Shown: positions 51,101 to 62,164, counted from the first letter of the stretch. The stretch: DNA of 64,000 nucleotides from Tyto alba (GCF_018691265.1 NW_024881295.1:15712314-15776313), one strand, 5' to 3'. The notes: generated by a model not told the origin, from the sequence alone. Numbers and translations: made by a program.

Positions 51101-54100
51101 TGTTTTCCTTCAGCATCTTTGTTATAGCCACAGGTTCATGGGATGAGGTCAAACCATGGAGAAGTAGATTAACAAACAGAAACAAACTAAAAGTTACTCC
51201 CTGATGAAACACAGAGAAGCATTTACAATACAAATACAATGAATCACAAAAACTAAGTACTTTGACTCACTTAAAAAGTAAGTAGCACTAGCAACTGCAG
51301 CAGACTGGAAATTCTATAATGAGCATGAACTTCATGGGGAAAAAATGCAGAAATGTTTTCCAATACTTGGTATTTAATTTTCTTTGTATGAACCAGTAGT
51401 TACAGATACTACAAGAGTTCTGAAAAAATACTAAAGCATCTCTTCACAATCTAATGAACAGATAACTGAGAGTTTCTACACATTTTGAATAATTGTACTT
51501 GTCTGTTGCCTCAAACCACATGAACTTACACAGATGATATCTTATCGTGTGTGTTTTAGCAGATTTATCTGAGCAATTTGTATTATTCACCTACCTGAAA
51601 ACCTACCAGAATGTAACAGAATTTACTGCTAATGGACTTTGCTTTAAATAAAATGCAGTGAGTGCTATTCAGAATCACTATTCTGCCAAAACTGTAGTAG
51701 GAATAATCTCTCAAACTATTGCACAGTTAAATTGGCTGGATTTTCTTCTGGAGACACTGAGATCCACTACAGAATACCACACTGAAATCAACTACAGAAT
51801 ACTATAGAGTTGTAATGTTAAAAGACTGGTTTGTCTTTTCTCCAAGAGCCTGGAATACTGCACGTGGTTCTCTCTTCAGTTCCTGCACTGAAGAGAAGCT
51901 ATCTAAATAAAAATTTCAAAGTAGTAATCAGTTGTTGACTTAGATCGGCCTTCTTTGCTTGAAGCCAGAATTGAATCCATCTTTCTTGCAACAAAATAAA
52001 GACCAACCAAAAGGATCCAAAAGGAAATACAGCAAGATAATTTTCTATGTAATTTGTCTGAGATTTCTCTTCACTAAATAAAATCCTTCTGAAAACCATC
52101 AGTTGTCTACAGCATATTATGTCTGCAAAAAAATGAGAAATTTTAACTTGAAATCTAACAAATATCTTAAAGAATTACTCTTATCTGAGTTTTCAGAACA
52201 AAAAGAGATATATCAGAAGAACTCTCTAATACAAAATGCATGAAAGCAGAGTTTTGTGGGAGATGATCTTAGGAGGAAAGGGAGGCAAATGGACAAAAGC
52301 ATTCAGTTTCTCCTACCTGTTCTAGCAGAGACAAAATAGTATCATTCCTGTTGGAAAAGATTGCTTTTTCGGTTGTTTTTTTTGACCATTATACATTCTC
52401 TAGTTTAACTGGAGTGTTGAAACTTCACTGAAATCTGTAAGACTGCTGTTGAAAGAGACTCGAGGGAAGTACAGAAATACTAACTACACCTACAGTGTGC
52501 CTCATTTCCCCACTTTCTGAATAAGTGCAATGGAAAGAGAGAAGATCCTCCAGTGGGTGATACCAGGTGGTATCACTGTAATTAGGATCCTGCTCTGAAC
52601 TGCCCTCTAGAGGAGTCAGTCCATCACTCTCCGATACTGAAGAAGATGGAAGAAGTTAACATTAAATTACGAGGGCAAACTAAAACTAGCCTTTCTGGAT
52701 ACTCCCCTTATATTGTACTATGAGACAGAAATCAGACAGAGTAAGGACTTATTTAGATCTACAAAAATATATGAAGGGAAAGTATCATATACCAGAGACA
52801 ATACTTCATATGAACGAAACACATAAAATAGAGAAGTGTTCTGCAACTGAAACAGGCAATAGCCAAAATCATTGCTTCAGTTGTTTCCCGTGAAAGGTCT
52901 GTCAGCACAATAACCAAATTAAAGCAAAGTAAGATTAGGTGACAGGCATTCTGTAACAGAATCCTCTCAAATAATAAATCAACAGCATTCAGCCATAGAG
53001 AATAGAAAAGACTACTGACCAGCATTTTAAAGTATCACAAAAATAATCAATGAAAGGAACTTGGGATCAGTCAAGATATCGTATCAACAGCTGATGACAG
53101 TGCTTGAAGAACACACTGACAAGCATGATGTAATGTCATACTGTTGTTATCCCTTGTGTGTCTTCGTTACCAAAACCCAGAAGTTTCCTCCTCATGACAG
53201 GATTCTACACAACTACTACTCATTTTCACTTACTGGCTTTCACATCTGTTTTGCTTTAACCAGGTTTCTCAGACCACGCTTGTTACTGTAATACCTGGCT
53301 ACCTTCCAGCAGCACATTAGGCAGTGCAGGTAATACCCATTATGGGCTGCTGCTTCTCTCACCATCTCCCTCAGGGACATTATAAAGCATATAGATAAGA
53401 GAGTTTTGGTACAGCTCTCTGCAAGTAGGCATCAGCCACATGCCAGACAACAAGGAGATACTGACTGTATACATAAACTACTTATTATTCAAACAAGATG
53501 CATACAGTACTTCAAAATAAACACAGGGCTGTTACCACAAATACCCCGGCAGTGCAGCTGAAACGACTGTTCAATTTCAAGCAAGGAGACAAGTAGGAGA
53601 AAGGATTTTAAAAAGTAACTGTCAGACAAATGAAAGCTGCTGGAAGCATGGAAACCAGGAAGAGCACCAACAAAAGTGAGTTAGGAAGGAATGAAATAAA
53701 TCCTGGAGCAGGAGGATAAAGTCTTTGCACTTAGTTCAGTAATAGCCTAAAGTCCATCCAATGCATTACAAAACAGAGTGAGAAACAAGATGGCAGATTA
53801 ATAGTAAGGGGAAAATATTTTATCCAGGGGCTTTGATCAGAAAACAGTAAAAGCACTAAAAGAGAGATCTAATTACAGTGAAAGATGACCAGGAGAGGAG
53901 AAGTTGAGATCAGTGTCTACTTTTTGGGGGGGAGTGAGGGCGAGTGAGATATAGGAGAAATTCCTGTTTAGAAGGGAAGGTTTAAAGCAACAAGGATGAA
54001 AGAACAGATTTTGAAAGTATCAATGCTTTAGAATATTTTAATAGCAAATCCAACTACAGCCTGTCACACAAGCTAACATGTGAATAATATCTGAAAAGTA

Positions 54101-55717
54101 GGCTCAACATTTATCTTCACTCAGGAGCTTAAAAGTCCTCTTAACTGACTACAAAATTTTTATTTAAGCATTTGTAGCTTCCTCTTTATAAAGTTTTAAT
54201 GTTGATCTTTAATTCAAATATTTATTTGATGCAAATATCTTATTTCAGTAATAAGAATAACTTGAAAAGTTTTCCCTCAATATGCAAATATTTCAAAGGT
54301 AACTACAGTCAAAGTATTAAAAATAAGAGCTTTAACGCTAACAGTTTCCTGACTCTTGCATTTACAGAACAAATCAGACTCTTCCACATTGTAGCTTTAT
54401 ATGTACTCACTACATTTCCAGTTATAGCCCAGTTATCCCAGATAGGATATTCAGAATGTTATTGCTAAAATAAGCACATTTTCCAACAAAGGGTTTTATA
54501 AAACAGCACCTTGGCACTAAGCTGCCTCTCCTTTCATGGACCACAGATGCAGTCGAAGTGGGAGTAACAGACATATCTTAAATATGCTAAAACTAATTTT
54601 ATAAATTATATGTAATATAACCAGCATATGCTATATGCTTTAGACCCAAACTGATTAAATAATTTCTGTCATAACTTCAATGTTATCTTTTCTTTTCAGG
54701 AATTTCTCACTTCATGACAGGTAAGTGAAGTAAATGACAGAGTATGCATTCTTAAATGCTTGTTCAAAAAAAAAAAAAAAAGATTCTGAAGACTGTTTTT
54801 TTTTTTTTTAATACACCTTTCATCAGAGTAATTTCTGAATCACAGGAACTAGTAGTGACTGAAACGTCATTAAGAACTGACAAGCCACCAAAACAATCTT
54901 GACAAACAACATTGCTTAAGTGCTTGCCACCACAAAATAAAGTAAGTTTTACTATCTAGGTTTATGCGAAACACAATCTGTCAAACTTCTTTTATTCTGC
55001 TTCTTATTCAACCTTCTATATTCATAAACCTGTTCTGGAAGAAACATCTCACTATCTGACTCCATGCAGTCTTTGACTTTTCAAAAATAAATAAATAAAT
55101 AGATGCAGCATAGGCCAGGTTAAGTCTCACATCTCTGCAGTACCACTGACTGACAAGAACATAAGTGTTAACATAATAGGGCAAAACTATTTAACACGAG
55201 ACTTCTCAAGTCATCGCTCAGGGTTAATGCTGGTAAATACCACCTCACCCCTGCTTACTTCCACTTGCCTCCCAAAAAAAGCAAGCATAGGCTTGAAATT
55301 ATCAAGATGGCTCAACAAAGATAATACATATTATCCCTACTAACCTCGAGACAGCTACTACAACCACTTATTTGCCTCATAAACATAAACTGACCCTGGC
55401 ATAGCTCTAAAACAGTAATCTAAATACAAACAGCTTTCTTTCCATCAGTATCTCTTCCCACCATTTTAAATGAATAAAGAGATGCATTACACTAAACATC
55501 AGGCTAACATTCTGCATCCAGGCACAAACAGCTGAAGAACTAATTGCAAGTATGGTTGCAGATGTAAATAGGTACAGATGAATATGCAAATATTACCTTG
55601 AGTTGAAGGAGGAGGATGCTCCTGTGGCTTCTCTTGTGATAAAAGTCCCAGGTAGCTGAGAACTACGTATTTTGTTTCATAGTGAAATCCTACAGGCACA
55701 GCAGTAGAGGACGCCAT
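23298..55717 (-). CDS. BCL2L13: BCL2L13 (BCL-Rambo), BCL2-like 13 (gene-level, spliced)
   Basis: BCL2L13 is a tail-anchored mitochondrial outer-membrane protein of the BCL-2 family, known to promote apoptosis and to act as an LC3-binding mitophagy receptor. The coding parts, in transcript order, are 55717-55597, 46051-45941, 44973-44817, 41508-41439, 35708-35565 and 24110-23298. All have AG/GT borders, and the phases agree throughout. The product has 471 residues; human has 485. It opens GFHYETKYVVLSYLGLLSQEK, followed by the BCL-2-like core. Downstream are the BH2-like YIIQQGGWG, the acidic SEEEEYPG, the SESLPVSL repeats, the LC3 motif WQQV (277-280) and a C-terminal membrane anchor ending in RKK. 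Human BCL2L13 matches nearly everywhere, apart from the variable acidic region of the last exon. Confidence 0.97.
28979..29003. repeat. A25 homopolymer
   Basis: Uninterrupted A run in BCL2L13 intron 6. No retroposed sequence was recognised immediately 5' of it on the plus strand. Confidence 0.95.
31962..32037. repeat. Purine-rich (GGA/GGGA) tract
   Basis: About 75 bases are almost entirely G and A on the plus strand, with repeated gggagg and ggagaagg units. Such tracts can form triplex or quadruplex DNA. They also create spurious Gly/Arg-rich open frames. Confidence 0.85.
34331..34351. repeat. Perfect 21-bp palindrome with TGACCT/AGGTCA halves
   Basis: The arm caaatgacct (34331-34340), one base, then aggtcatttg (34342-34351) make an exact inverted repeat. 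Its centre, TGACCT-A-AGGTCA, is an everted pair of nuclear-receptor half-sites with one-base spacing. Function is not shown. Confidence 0.8.
35256..35411 (+). mobile_element. Degenerate CR1-like 3' fragment
   Basis: Phrases such as gaagagactgcctggggaaa, aggtctttaaggtcaacatc and aagatcctttccaactatac resemble old CR1 3' ends (bracketed by the usual 'gatcctttccaac...' tail). It is opposite in strand to BCL2L13. It is much more diverged than the other copies. Confidence 0.6.
35565..35708 (-). CDS. BCL2L13: BCL2L13 coding exon: BH1/BH2 region
   Basis: The acceptor tttttttgaag and donor GGATGG|GTAAGA enclose 48 whole codons. It encodes VLVPLVLLQQFLMELTKRGQ, then EPLSALVNFGVTYLEDYSAD and YIIQQGGW. 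It differs from human at only a few positions. This is the last part of the folded BCL-2-like core before the disordered tail. Confidence 0.97.
35709..41438 (-). other. BCL2L13: BCL2L13 intron 5
   Basis: AT-rich intron with no recognised exon. It contains a 42-bp tandem duplication at 40861-40944. Nothing else was identified. Confidence 0.88.
40861..40944. repeat. Two-copy 42-bp tandem duplication
   Basis: The core cagatttgcatt(g/t)tgtttt followed by aaaaagaagcttca starts at 40869 and again at 40911, differing at two or three bases. Confidence 0.9.
41439..41508 (-). CDS. BCL2L13: BCL2L13 short coding exon
   Basis: The acceptor is aacttctgcag and the donor AACAAG|GTACCA, 70 bases long. It encodes PVTYQEYRERTQETAAHASG and then WNK, against human PVTYQAFRECTLETTVHASG. 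It enters needing one base and leaves in phase 0. Confidence 0.95.
43392..43490 (-). mobile_element. CR1 LINE 3' end, short copy
   Basis: The plus strand reads ataggatggtttggtgacct, then ttaaagatcatgggcaggga and caggttgcccaaagcc. This is the reverse complement of the avian CR1 3' terminus, and only about 100 bp remain. Confidence 0.88.
43574..43800 (-). mobile_element. CR1 LINE 3' fragment, second subfamily
   Basis: The plus strand reads gaatcacagaatggttgagt, tggccaggaccacgtgcaga, cggcttttgagtatctccaa, aaccctgtgccagtgctcag, then gatgttcagatggaa. It is a clear reverse-complement CR1 3' region, better preserved than the neighbour at 43392-43490 and of a different subfamily. Confidence 0.93.
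44817..44973 (-). CDS. BCL2L13: BCL2L13 coding exon: BH3-like region
   Basis: The acceptor is tttctctcag and the donor AGCAA|GTGAGT, 157 bases long. The product contains TGFDCHTSPVFSPATPESS, then EDCLAHLGEKVSQELKEHL, nearly identical to human. The LAHLGEKVSQEL helix lies in the BH3-like region of the family. Confidence 0.96.
44974..45940 (-). other. BCL2L13: BCL2L13 intron 3
   Basis: Short intron between phase-1 exons. No repeats or open frames of note. Confidence 0.9.
45941..46051 (-). CDS. BCL2L13: BCL2L13 coding exon: charged helix
   Basis: The acceptor is tctattttcttttag, the donor TTGGAAG|GTGCTC, and the length 111 bases. It encodes EKIKIEIEEELKRLDEEILE, matching human LKVKTEIEEELKSLDKEISE. 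Both borders are in phase 1. The amino-terminal half differs from the human VQLDIASQSLDQ segment, so this end evolves faster. Confidence 0.94.
46052..55596 (-). other. BCL2L13: BCL2L13 intron 2
   Basis: An AT-rich intron of 9.5 kb. The only exon-like element is the in-phase candidate at 52490-52636. A C/T-rich stretch near 47400-47800 may be an old degraded repeat, but no family could be assigned. Homopolymer A and T runs occur near 54766 and 54797. Confidence 0.85.
52490..52636 (-). CDS. Candidate cassette exon in BCL2L13 intron 2
   Basis: The minus strand shows a strong acceptor (aacttcttccatcttcttcag) before 52636 and a donor GTAG|GTGTAG after 52490. The 147 bases between are fully open in the BCL2L13 frame and have phase-1 borders on both sides. 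Inclusion would therefore add exactly 49 residues between TQ and GTQQQ without a frameshift. The predicted insert begins VSESDGLTPLEGSSEQDPNY and is acidic and Ser-rich. Local GC is higher than in the surrounding intron. I know of no counterpart in human BCL2L13. It is a prediction from splice signals and phase only. Confidence 0.4.
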
Positions 55718-55786
55718 CGGGTTGTCTTGCAATGTGGCAGTGCTGTTATGGGGCACGTAGGGGTTTCTCTGGGTAACTGAGGAAGA
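55597..55786 (-). CDS. BCL2L13: BCL2L13 first coding exon (69 nt 5' UTR, then 40 codons)
   Basis: The acceptor ttctttccttacag ends at 55787. The ATG lies at 55717-55715 with G at +4, and the donor CTCAAG|GTAATA follows 55597. It encodes MASSTAVPVGFHYETKYVVL and the conserved SYLGLLSQEK, the BH4-like start of the family. The frame stays open upstream of the ATG to the acceptor, but the conserved MASS start matches human. It leaves in phase 1. Confidence 0.95.
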
Positions 55787-58700
55787 CTGTAAGGAAAGAA
55801 TAGAGTGTTTTGATTGTTTTTTTATAAGGCTGCAATAGGTCATGAACTCATACATAACAAGGAATTATGTAACAATCGTGAAGCAACATCCAGGTTTTTG
55901 CCCTGATATCCTATGCATTCTTATTTTAATATGAACCATGCAGAGTAAAACCAACTGCCCCCCCAGTCCAACACCCTGCCCACCTGCTGCCAGCAGTGGC
56001 ATTTCTCACTCCCGCTTGGCATACATACTCTCACATTAAAGCAGATCAAACAGCTCCTCACCATGTGTCTGCCTCCTAATGCCTCCCAACTCAACTACAT
56101 ACAAAAATACACATGTATTCATGCAAAGAGGTTTTGAGGGATTCTGAAGACTTAGTTAACCAAAACTTGAGGTAAAAAGCCAGGTTCTGAGGAGTTGTTC
56201 TTCCCCTAGAAACTCCAATGAGTATTTTCCCAATTCTCTGCTTTCTGAGATTGACTATTATGATACTTAAAATTTTTAATGCAGAAAAAGTGACCACAAT
56301 TGCCTCGAACTCATTTTACTGTTCCAACAGCAATGGAAAACATATGGTCAACAGAGGAAATTCCACATTCATTGTAGGGACTTGAAGAACAGACGCCTGC
56401 GTGTCCTGGATTTCTCACCCAGACATTAATACTTATAAACCAGATATCCACACCTGACAGCAACATCTGGCAAAAAAACTTCCTGGGTTTACTCTAATTG
56501 TTTTGTTGCTTTTTTCAAATATCCAGATAAAAACAGCAGTAAAAACTGAGGTAGAGAGAAATTTAAAACTGCCATAAAGGGCAAGCTAAAGAAAAAAAAA
56601 AAACCAACTCAGAAAACAACATGGAAGTGAGGAAACAGCCATACAGCAGATTGAAAGGAACTTTCAGATTAATCAACATGTTTTAGCTCTTTGTATTAAG
56701 AATAGTCTGGATAACTACTTTCAATGTGCTATCAACTTGATGAATCAAATAATAATACTTGGGTCTTTAAGATAAACTCTTAAAATTAAGTTCTCCATTA
56801 CTTCAAAGAGTCATTCCCAAACAAGTAGTAACCTATTCTTGGCCATCAGAATGACTGTCAAAATGTAAGCTGTGCAAAAAAAGTTCACGCTATAGAACAG
56901 CCACTTATCAGGTACTGAAGGATCTAGACAATTTACTAGTGCAAGACTGCAGTTACTTTTAGAAGAAAAATTTACACCAAATTTAAAGCAGTTAGAATGA
57001 GAAAAATGTTATATACAGGGCACAGAAGTTGGAACATGTCAAGAGGGTTCCTGATTACAGTGGAAATGCCTTGAGACAAAGAGAGAGAACCAGATTCCCA
57101 AACCAAAGCACAATCTGCAAATGACACCTCAAGATCAAAAATAATAAGCAGAGCAAGCAAAAGATAAAGCATTGACCTCTCTAGATATGCAAGATATCTG
57201 GGCTAATTTCTAACCCCCCTCCTCCCTGGAAAGGAATTCAGATTAACAGCAATACAACTGGTTACTGAGGATAAACAGAACTGTAACAGTGCTTGTGGCA
57301 TGGTTACTGTGTGAGTAGGTAGCTTGGCAAAGAAAAATTAATCCGTCAAACTAAAAGCTGCAAAAGGAAAAGAGTTGGTGTAAAATTGGCTAAGCGTTCT
57401 TTCTTTAATATTTAGGAACTCTAGTTTCTGAAACTCATTCAGTACTGAAAACAGTAGAGGACTCTCTCATGAAGACTATACTCTGGAAGCCCTGCCTTTT
57501 GCCATGTATTTCAAAATGCCTGAAATCCTTTATCAGAAAGATTCAGTTGAGTCTTTGCTACAGCTTAACCAAAGAAGTGATTTATACAGGAGTGAACTGA
57601 TGTCAAAACTTTGAGTCAACACTCATCCCTCTTCCCCTGGAGTAGTAATTCTACATTTACATTGCCTCTTCCATCCCAGAGTGCTCTACAGGCAATGTAT
57701 CATGTGTCAGACACGTAATAAACTATAGAAGAGGATAAGCACAGCTTTTTCACAATACACAGTTACCCTTCAGCCGCTTCTATAAACTGAGTCTTTCATA
57801 AAGCAGGGAGACTTGGAAAAAAATAACTGCTCAGAAGACTTTAGGATCCTTTAACAATAGATCTGCTCTTCAGACCAGGTCCCCATATGCCATCACCACA
57901 TCACATGTTCACATCACCAGGTGTGAAAGATGCCATTCATCAAAAACCAAAAGCTCCCCAGCACGTTTCAGTTCTGGTTTGTTCAGTAGAGATTCACAGT
58001 CCTGAAATCAACAGGCTTCTCGTAATGCCTGCACAGTGAATGGGAGCCCTTCCAGACAACCTGAACTGATCTGTCCTGAAAGAATCAGTCTGATGGATGG
58101 TTCAGAGATATCCAGACACTACACCGTGGATCAAAGAACGAGTCTGAATATATAACAAAGATTATTCTTCAAAATGTAATTCCAAATCAGTGCAGAAAAT
58201 GACCGAAAAAAAACAGTTGATCAAAACAAGCATGAGACTCCATACCAACACAGTGATCCACGTGCAACAGTGAGGCCTAATTCATGAAAATTTCAGCATG
58301 CTTAGCTCAGCGCCTCTGGAGGGAGGAGGGAAAAAAAAAAGAGAGAATCAGACCACAGCTTATTTAAATAGTGGTTAATGTTTCCCTGGGAAAAGAATGA
58401 AGAAAAAAAGCTCTGAATGAAAAAAAGTAATTACTTTTACCTCACCTATTCTGAGAGGTAGTTTTATACTGAAATAAGGAGGGAGACTTAAGAACTTGAA
58501 CAGAAGAAATATCTTTAGCTTCATACAAAAAATGAATGTCAGACTGGAAATGCACTTCAGTGTCTCTGGTCTTCCTTTGAGAAAACCCCACAGCACAGCA
58601 ACTGAGTTACTCATTTTGAATTGTGAATGACTGTTATTGTTTACAAAAACAAATAGAGAAATATTGACTCAGATACTGTAAATATCTCAGAAAAGGCCAT

Positions 58701-61444
58701 TTTTCAGGAATGAGTGGGATTAAAAAAGGACACACAGCTTGAGAGATCAGATCAGAGGAAGGAGAGCTTTCCACTGCAGGAGAAAAATGGAAGAGAGTCC
58801 AGAAACTGTTTAAGAGAATAAGACAAAGGCTTGTATGAGAGATGTAATGGAGCAGTGGAAATAAGGTATTATACAGACTACATAAGCCTCAAAGCACGGG
58901 CAGGAGGGTTATTTCTGATATAACAGATTCACTGCAAGAATGTTGCCTGCTAAAAAGCTAGAGAGATCAAAATTATTACCAATCAGTCCCTACAAAAAAT
59001 ACCACCTTTCTCAGTTCCTGCACCCTTGGGGGAATAAAAGGCTACACCTGTTGAAGCTTACTTAGCTTGTTATTCCTCCGACCCTGCTGTCACTTGTTTC
59101 CTGTGGGCTGAGCTGCTCAACCAACCTCAGGAGTTCCAGTTAGCCTGACATTTCCTCATGCAATCTGTCACATCCTAATCCACAGAAGAGTTTTACGTTA
59201 GATAACGGGCAATGCAAGGCTACCAATGAATATAGTGAATATAATCCCCTAGCGATGAGGCTCTGTGTTTTAATCCTTAGTTGCAAATTCCTACCATGCA
59301 GCAAGCTGTGTTTACCACGCACCATTCAAAAGTCAAAATGCAACAGCTTATAATACAGTTCACCAGCTGCCACTAAAATCTACTGCACATCTAGTCAACT
59401 GTTGCAGGTCTGAGACTTGCCTTTTGCATTCAGAGCTGTAGCCTTACAAACTATCTTGCTGCATGTTTATAAACAACACAGCAGGTGATCAACATCGCTA
59501 CCAGCTTCTAATGCACTAAACACACAGATCCAGAAACAGTAGCGCAGTCAGAGATTGCTTTCTTTTTACAAATAATACCACCACCATGATCATAGTTAAA
59601 TTCCACTTGAAAACAGAGTCAATCTAACGCTGGGTGCAGTTCTCACCTGCAACCCAGATTCCCAAGCCTCACTTACCAGCTGCAGACTTAACTGCCCTAA
59701 ACAGCTGCTCCAGCAGAATACTTCCTGCTGCTGGAGAATTATTTCAAAGCACGTGTGGTCACAGTCAGCAAGCGTTCGACCCAAGCTCAGACAGGGAGAT
59801 TTAGCAAGGCAATAAAATGGTAGTTCAAATCATTTTTAGGGCAGTGTGCCATCGATACATCCACAAGTTTAGGTCATCCTCCTGATCTCAATCTCTGCAA
59901 GAGGCAACCACACTCAAATCATTCTAATCTGCAGCCTCTCATTTGTAGGGTGCTCTTTATTCAAATGTAACGAATTTTGAGGAGTTGCAGGTCTACAGAA
60001 CCACACCCCGTATCAACAAGATGGAAAATATTCAAGCATTCTGCAATGTTACCAGAAGACTTGTGTAGGGATTTGGGATGAGACTTGCATGTGTGGACTA
60101 GTCTAACCTTGCAGCAGCTTGCCTCTGAAAACATGTAACAGGTAGGACTTTCCAAAGCACCCAATTGCAATTAAGCTGGAAGATGAATTCTTCGGTGTAC
60201 TTTTCCAACAATATATGATGGTATGACTAAGAGATTGTTTTTAATAAACTGAGAACTACTGAGTCCAAACATGTCAATTCCTACTGGAAATGAATCAATA
60301 CTGCATCCATTACCGATACTCTAGAGGCACTTAATGGATGGAAATACTGGAAAACATGATAGTCACTTATCTGAGCAGTGGTTTTAGTTGACCTTAGAGA
60401 GAAATATAATTAAGCGAGCATTCTAGGCAAATAGTTTGATTTTTCTTCTAGGAAGAAAAACAAAAACTGTATGAGTTATCTACTATAAAGGTTCTCAATC
60501 CTCTCCAGCTTGAAACCATCTCACCACAACATTAAATCATGGCAAACGCAGCTTTTGTTAACAAGCTTTCATTCACTTTGGTTTTTAATTTGCCAAGTGC
60601 TATTTGGGCTGAGAAGCCAGGAAGAGGACAGGCAGGTAAGGCAGAAGCCCTGCGCCGGCTTTAAGTTTCAGCAGCGCCAGACAAACGCCGAGCCGGAGCA
60701 GACGAGCAACCCACGAGATCGCAGCGTAAGCGCCTCAGTTACTACGGCGATGAATGAGATATTTATATCCGGGCAGAACCGGCAAGGAGCAAAAAAGCCG
60801 GGATGAGTCAGCCGGCGGGGTCCGCGCTGGAGTCGCAGCCTACGCGCTACCGCGGCAGGTGCGGGCGGGCCGCAGCCCCCGCAGCGGAGGGGCCGCCGGC
60901 TCTCCTTGCCGCCGCCCTTCAGGAGCTGCCGGGGGCGCGGGGGGGGCCACAGCCCCTTTCTGTCACACGGCGGGGCCCGGCCCCCAGCCCGCCGGGGCGA
61001 GGGGCGGGCGAGGCGGAGGTGGGGGGGGGGGTGGTGTCACCGCCGCCAGCCCTCAGGGCCGGCCCGGGCGCGTCCTTCAGCCGCAGTCACGGCGGGGGCG
61101 GGAGGGGACCGACGTGCAGCGGAGAGGGCGTGGCCCCGCCGCGCCCCGCCCCCGCCGGGGAAGTTCTACGGCCACCGACCCCGTGGAGAGCGGCACGCTC
61201 CCCTCCCTCCCCGCCCCCCCCCCCCCCCGCCCCTCACGGACGGCGCGCGCGCGCGGGGGGGGGGGGAGAGGATCTGCCCAACGGCCGCGCCGTCCTCGTG
61301 CCCGCTTCCCCACACACCTTCCCCGCTCCCGGCCGGCTGGGGGGGGGGGGGCAAAACCAATAAATAAATAAACAAGTGGATAGCTAGCTAGGTAAATAAA
61401 TAAACAAATGAAAGTCGCCCGCCCGCTCCCACCCCCTTTCTCAC
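55787..61444 (-). other. BCL2L13: BCL2L13 intron 1 (presumed)
   Basis: Noncoding sequence between the first coding exon and the CpG-island exon proposed at 61445. AT-rich up to about 60600, then steeply GC-rich. No other gene was recognised. It is an intron only if the upstream exon is right. Confidence 0.65.
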
Positions 61445-61640
61445 CTGCGAGCGGCGCGGGGCGGGGAGGAGGATGGGGGGGGGGGGGGGCGGGCAGGCCG
61501 GGCGAGGAGCGGCGCTGCTCCGGGTCGGTCACGCCGGGGGTGGTGGGCGCCCGCGCGCGCGCGCGCGCGCGAGGCGGTGCGAGCTCTGCCCTAATTTGCC
61601 GCCGCCGCCGCCATGATGCGGGGGGGGGGGGGGGGGGGGG
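61445..61640 (-). other. BCL2L13: Candidate BCL2L13 noncoding first exon
   Basis: On the minus strand a consensus donor CTCGCAG|GTGAGA sits at 61445 inside a CpG island, 5.7 kb upstream of the start-codon exon. The upper limit is arbitrary because the start site is not visible. The segment carries a (CG)10 run and abuts a 24-base G run. An alternative first exon nearer the ATP6V1E1 promoter (about 63.3 kb) cannot be excluded, since the human genes start almost back to back. Confidence 0.4.
61552..61571. repeat. (CG)10 dinucleotide run
   Basis: Twenty bases of pure alternating CG inside the proposed BCL2L13 first exon. Alternating CG is the classic Z-DNA-forming sequence. Confidence 0.95.
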
Positions 61641-61643
61641 GGG
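61620..61643. repeat. G24 homopolymer
   Basis: An uninterrupted G run, exceptionally long for genomic DNA, directly upstream (minus sense) of the proposed BCL2L13 first exon. Its length may be affected by sequencing error. Confidence 0.9.
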
Positions 61644-61727
61644 CCGAGCGCGTCACGGCCGCTCGTGCCGCGCGTCACCGGCCCGCGCCGAGGGGCGGGG
61701 GAAGCGGCGCAGGGAGGGCTCTCGCAC

Positions 61728-61735
61728 CACGTGAC
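61728..61735. promoter_or_regulatory. E-box CACGTGAC (USF/TFE-type)
   Basis: CACGTG followed by AC matches the half of the CLEAR element bound by TFEB/TFE3 and USF. It lies about 90-280 bases from the likely BCL2L13 start area, between the two divergent genes. Confidence 0.5.
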
Positions 61736-61888
61736 TGCGCAGGGGGCGGGAAGAGGTGGCGGCGCGGCCGCGCTCCCGGAGCTTAAGGGCGGGGACGGGC
61801 GGACGCGGGTTTCCCGCTCTCCCGGGCACGCCCACAAAAGTGCGATGCAAGCGGAGGGTTCGTCTGAACCCCTTTGCGTTCTCCTCGC

Positions 61889-61916
61889 TTTTTTTTTTTT
61901 TTTTTTTTTTTTTTTT
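61889..61916. repeat. T28 homopolymer
   Basis: Uninterrupted T run at the edge of the CpG island. Confidence 0.95.
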
Positions 61917-62164
61917 GGGGCGTGGGGTGGAGGTAAAGAACGGAGGAGAGTCCGTTTCCGCGGCCCCGATCCAGGTCGCAGGGCTGCAGGTGTCGGGTGA
62001 GCTGGGTCAGAGCCCCAGGCGGAAAGCCTCCCCTGAGGCGGGGGGAAAGCAAGCAAGCCTGAAGGCAGTTCTGTTTTAATGTTATTTAGATTGTGCCCAA
62101 AATAATAGTAACGTGTCCTCAAGCCCCAAAATACAAGGGGATTCCCTGCATTGCAACGTAACTG

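Larger units (their letters stand above)
60790..61830. promoter_or_regulatory. CpG island, probable BCL2L13 promoter
   Basis: About 1 kb of very GC-rich, CpG-dense DNA with many GGGCGG-type boxes and a CACGTGAC E-box at 61728-61735. It stands out sharply from the AT-rich flanks on both sides. The long open frames in it are composition artefacts. Confidence 0.75.

Noticed and set aside
51869..51900. Short inverted repeat ctcttcag/ctgaagag.
   Set aside because: Eight-base arms with a short loop are expected by chance in a 64-kb window.
61613..61643. ATGATG in a perfect GCC-rich initiation context on the plus strand.
   Set aside because: It runs straight into G24 (poly-glycine) and lies in the promoter of the opposite-strand gene. 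No gene is expected on this strand here.
60754..61734. Gly/Arg/Pro-rich open frames of 100-205 codons in the CpG island.
   Set aside because: They overlap in all frames and follow from GC-rich composition; homopolymers dominate their sequence.
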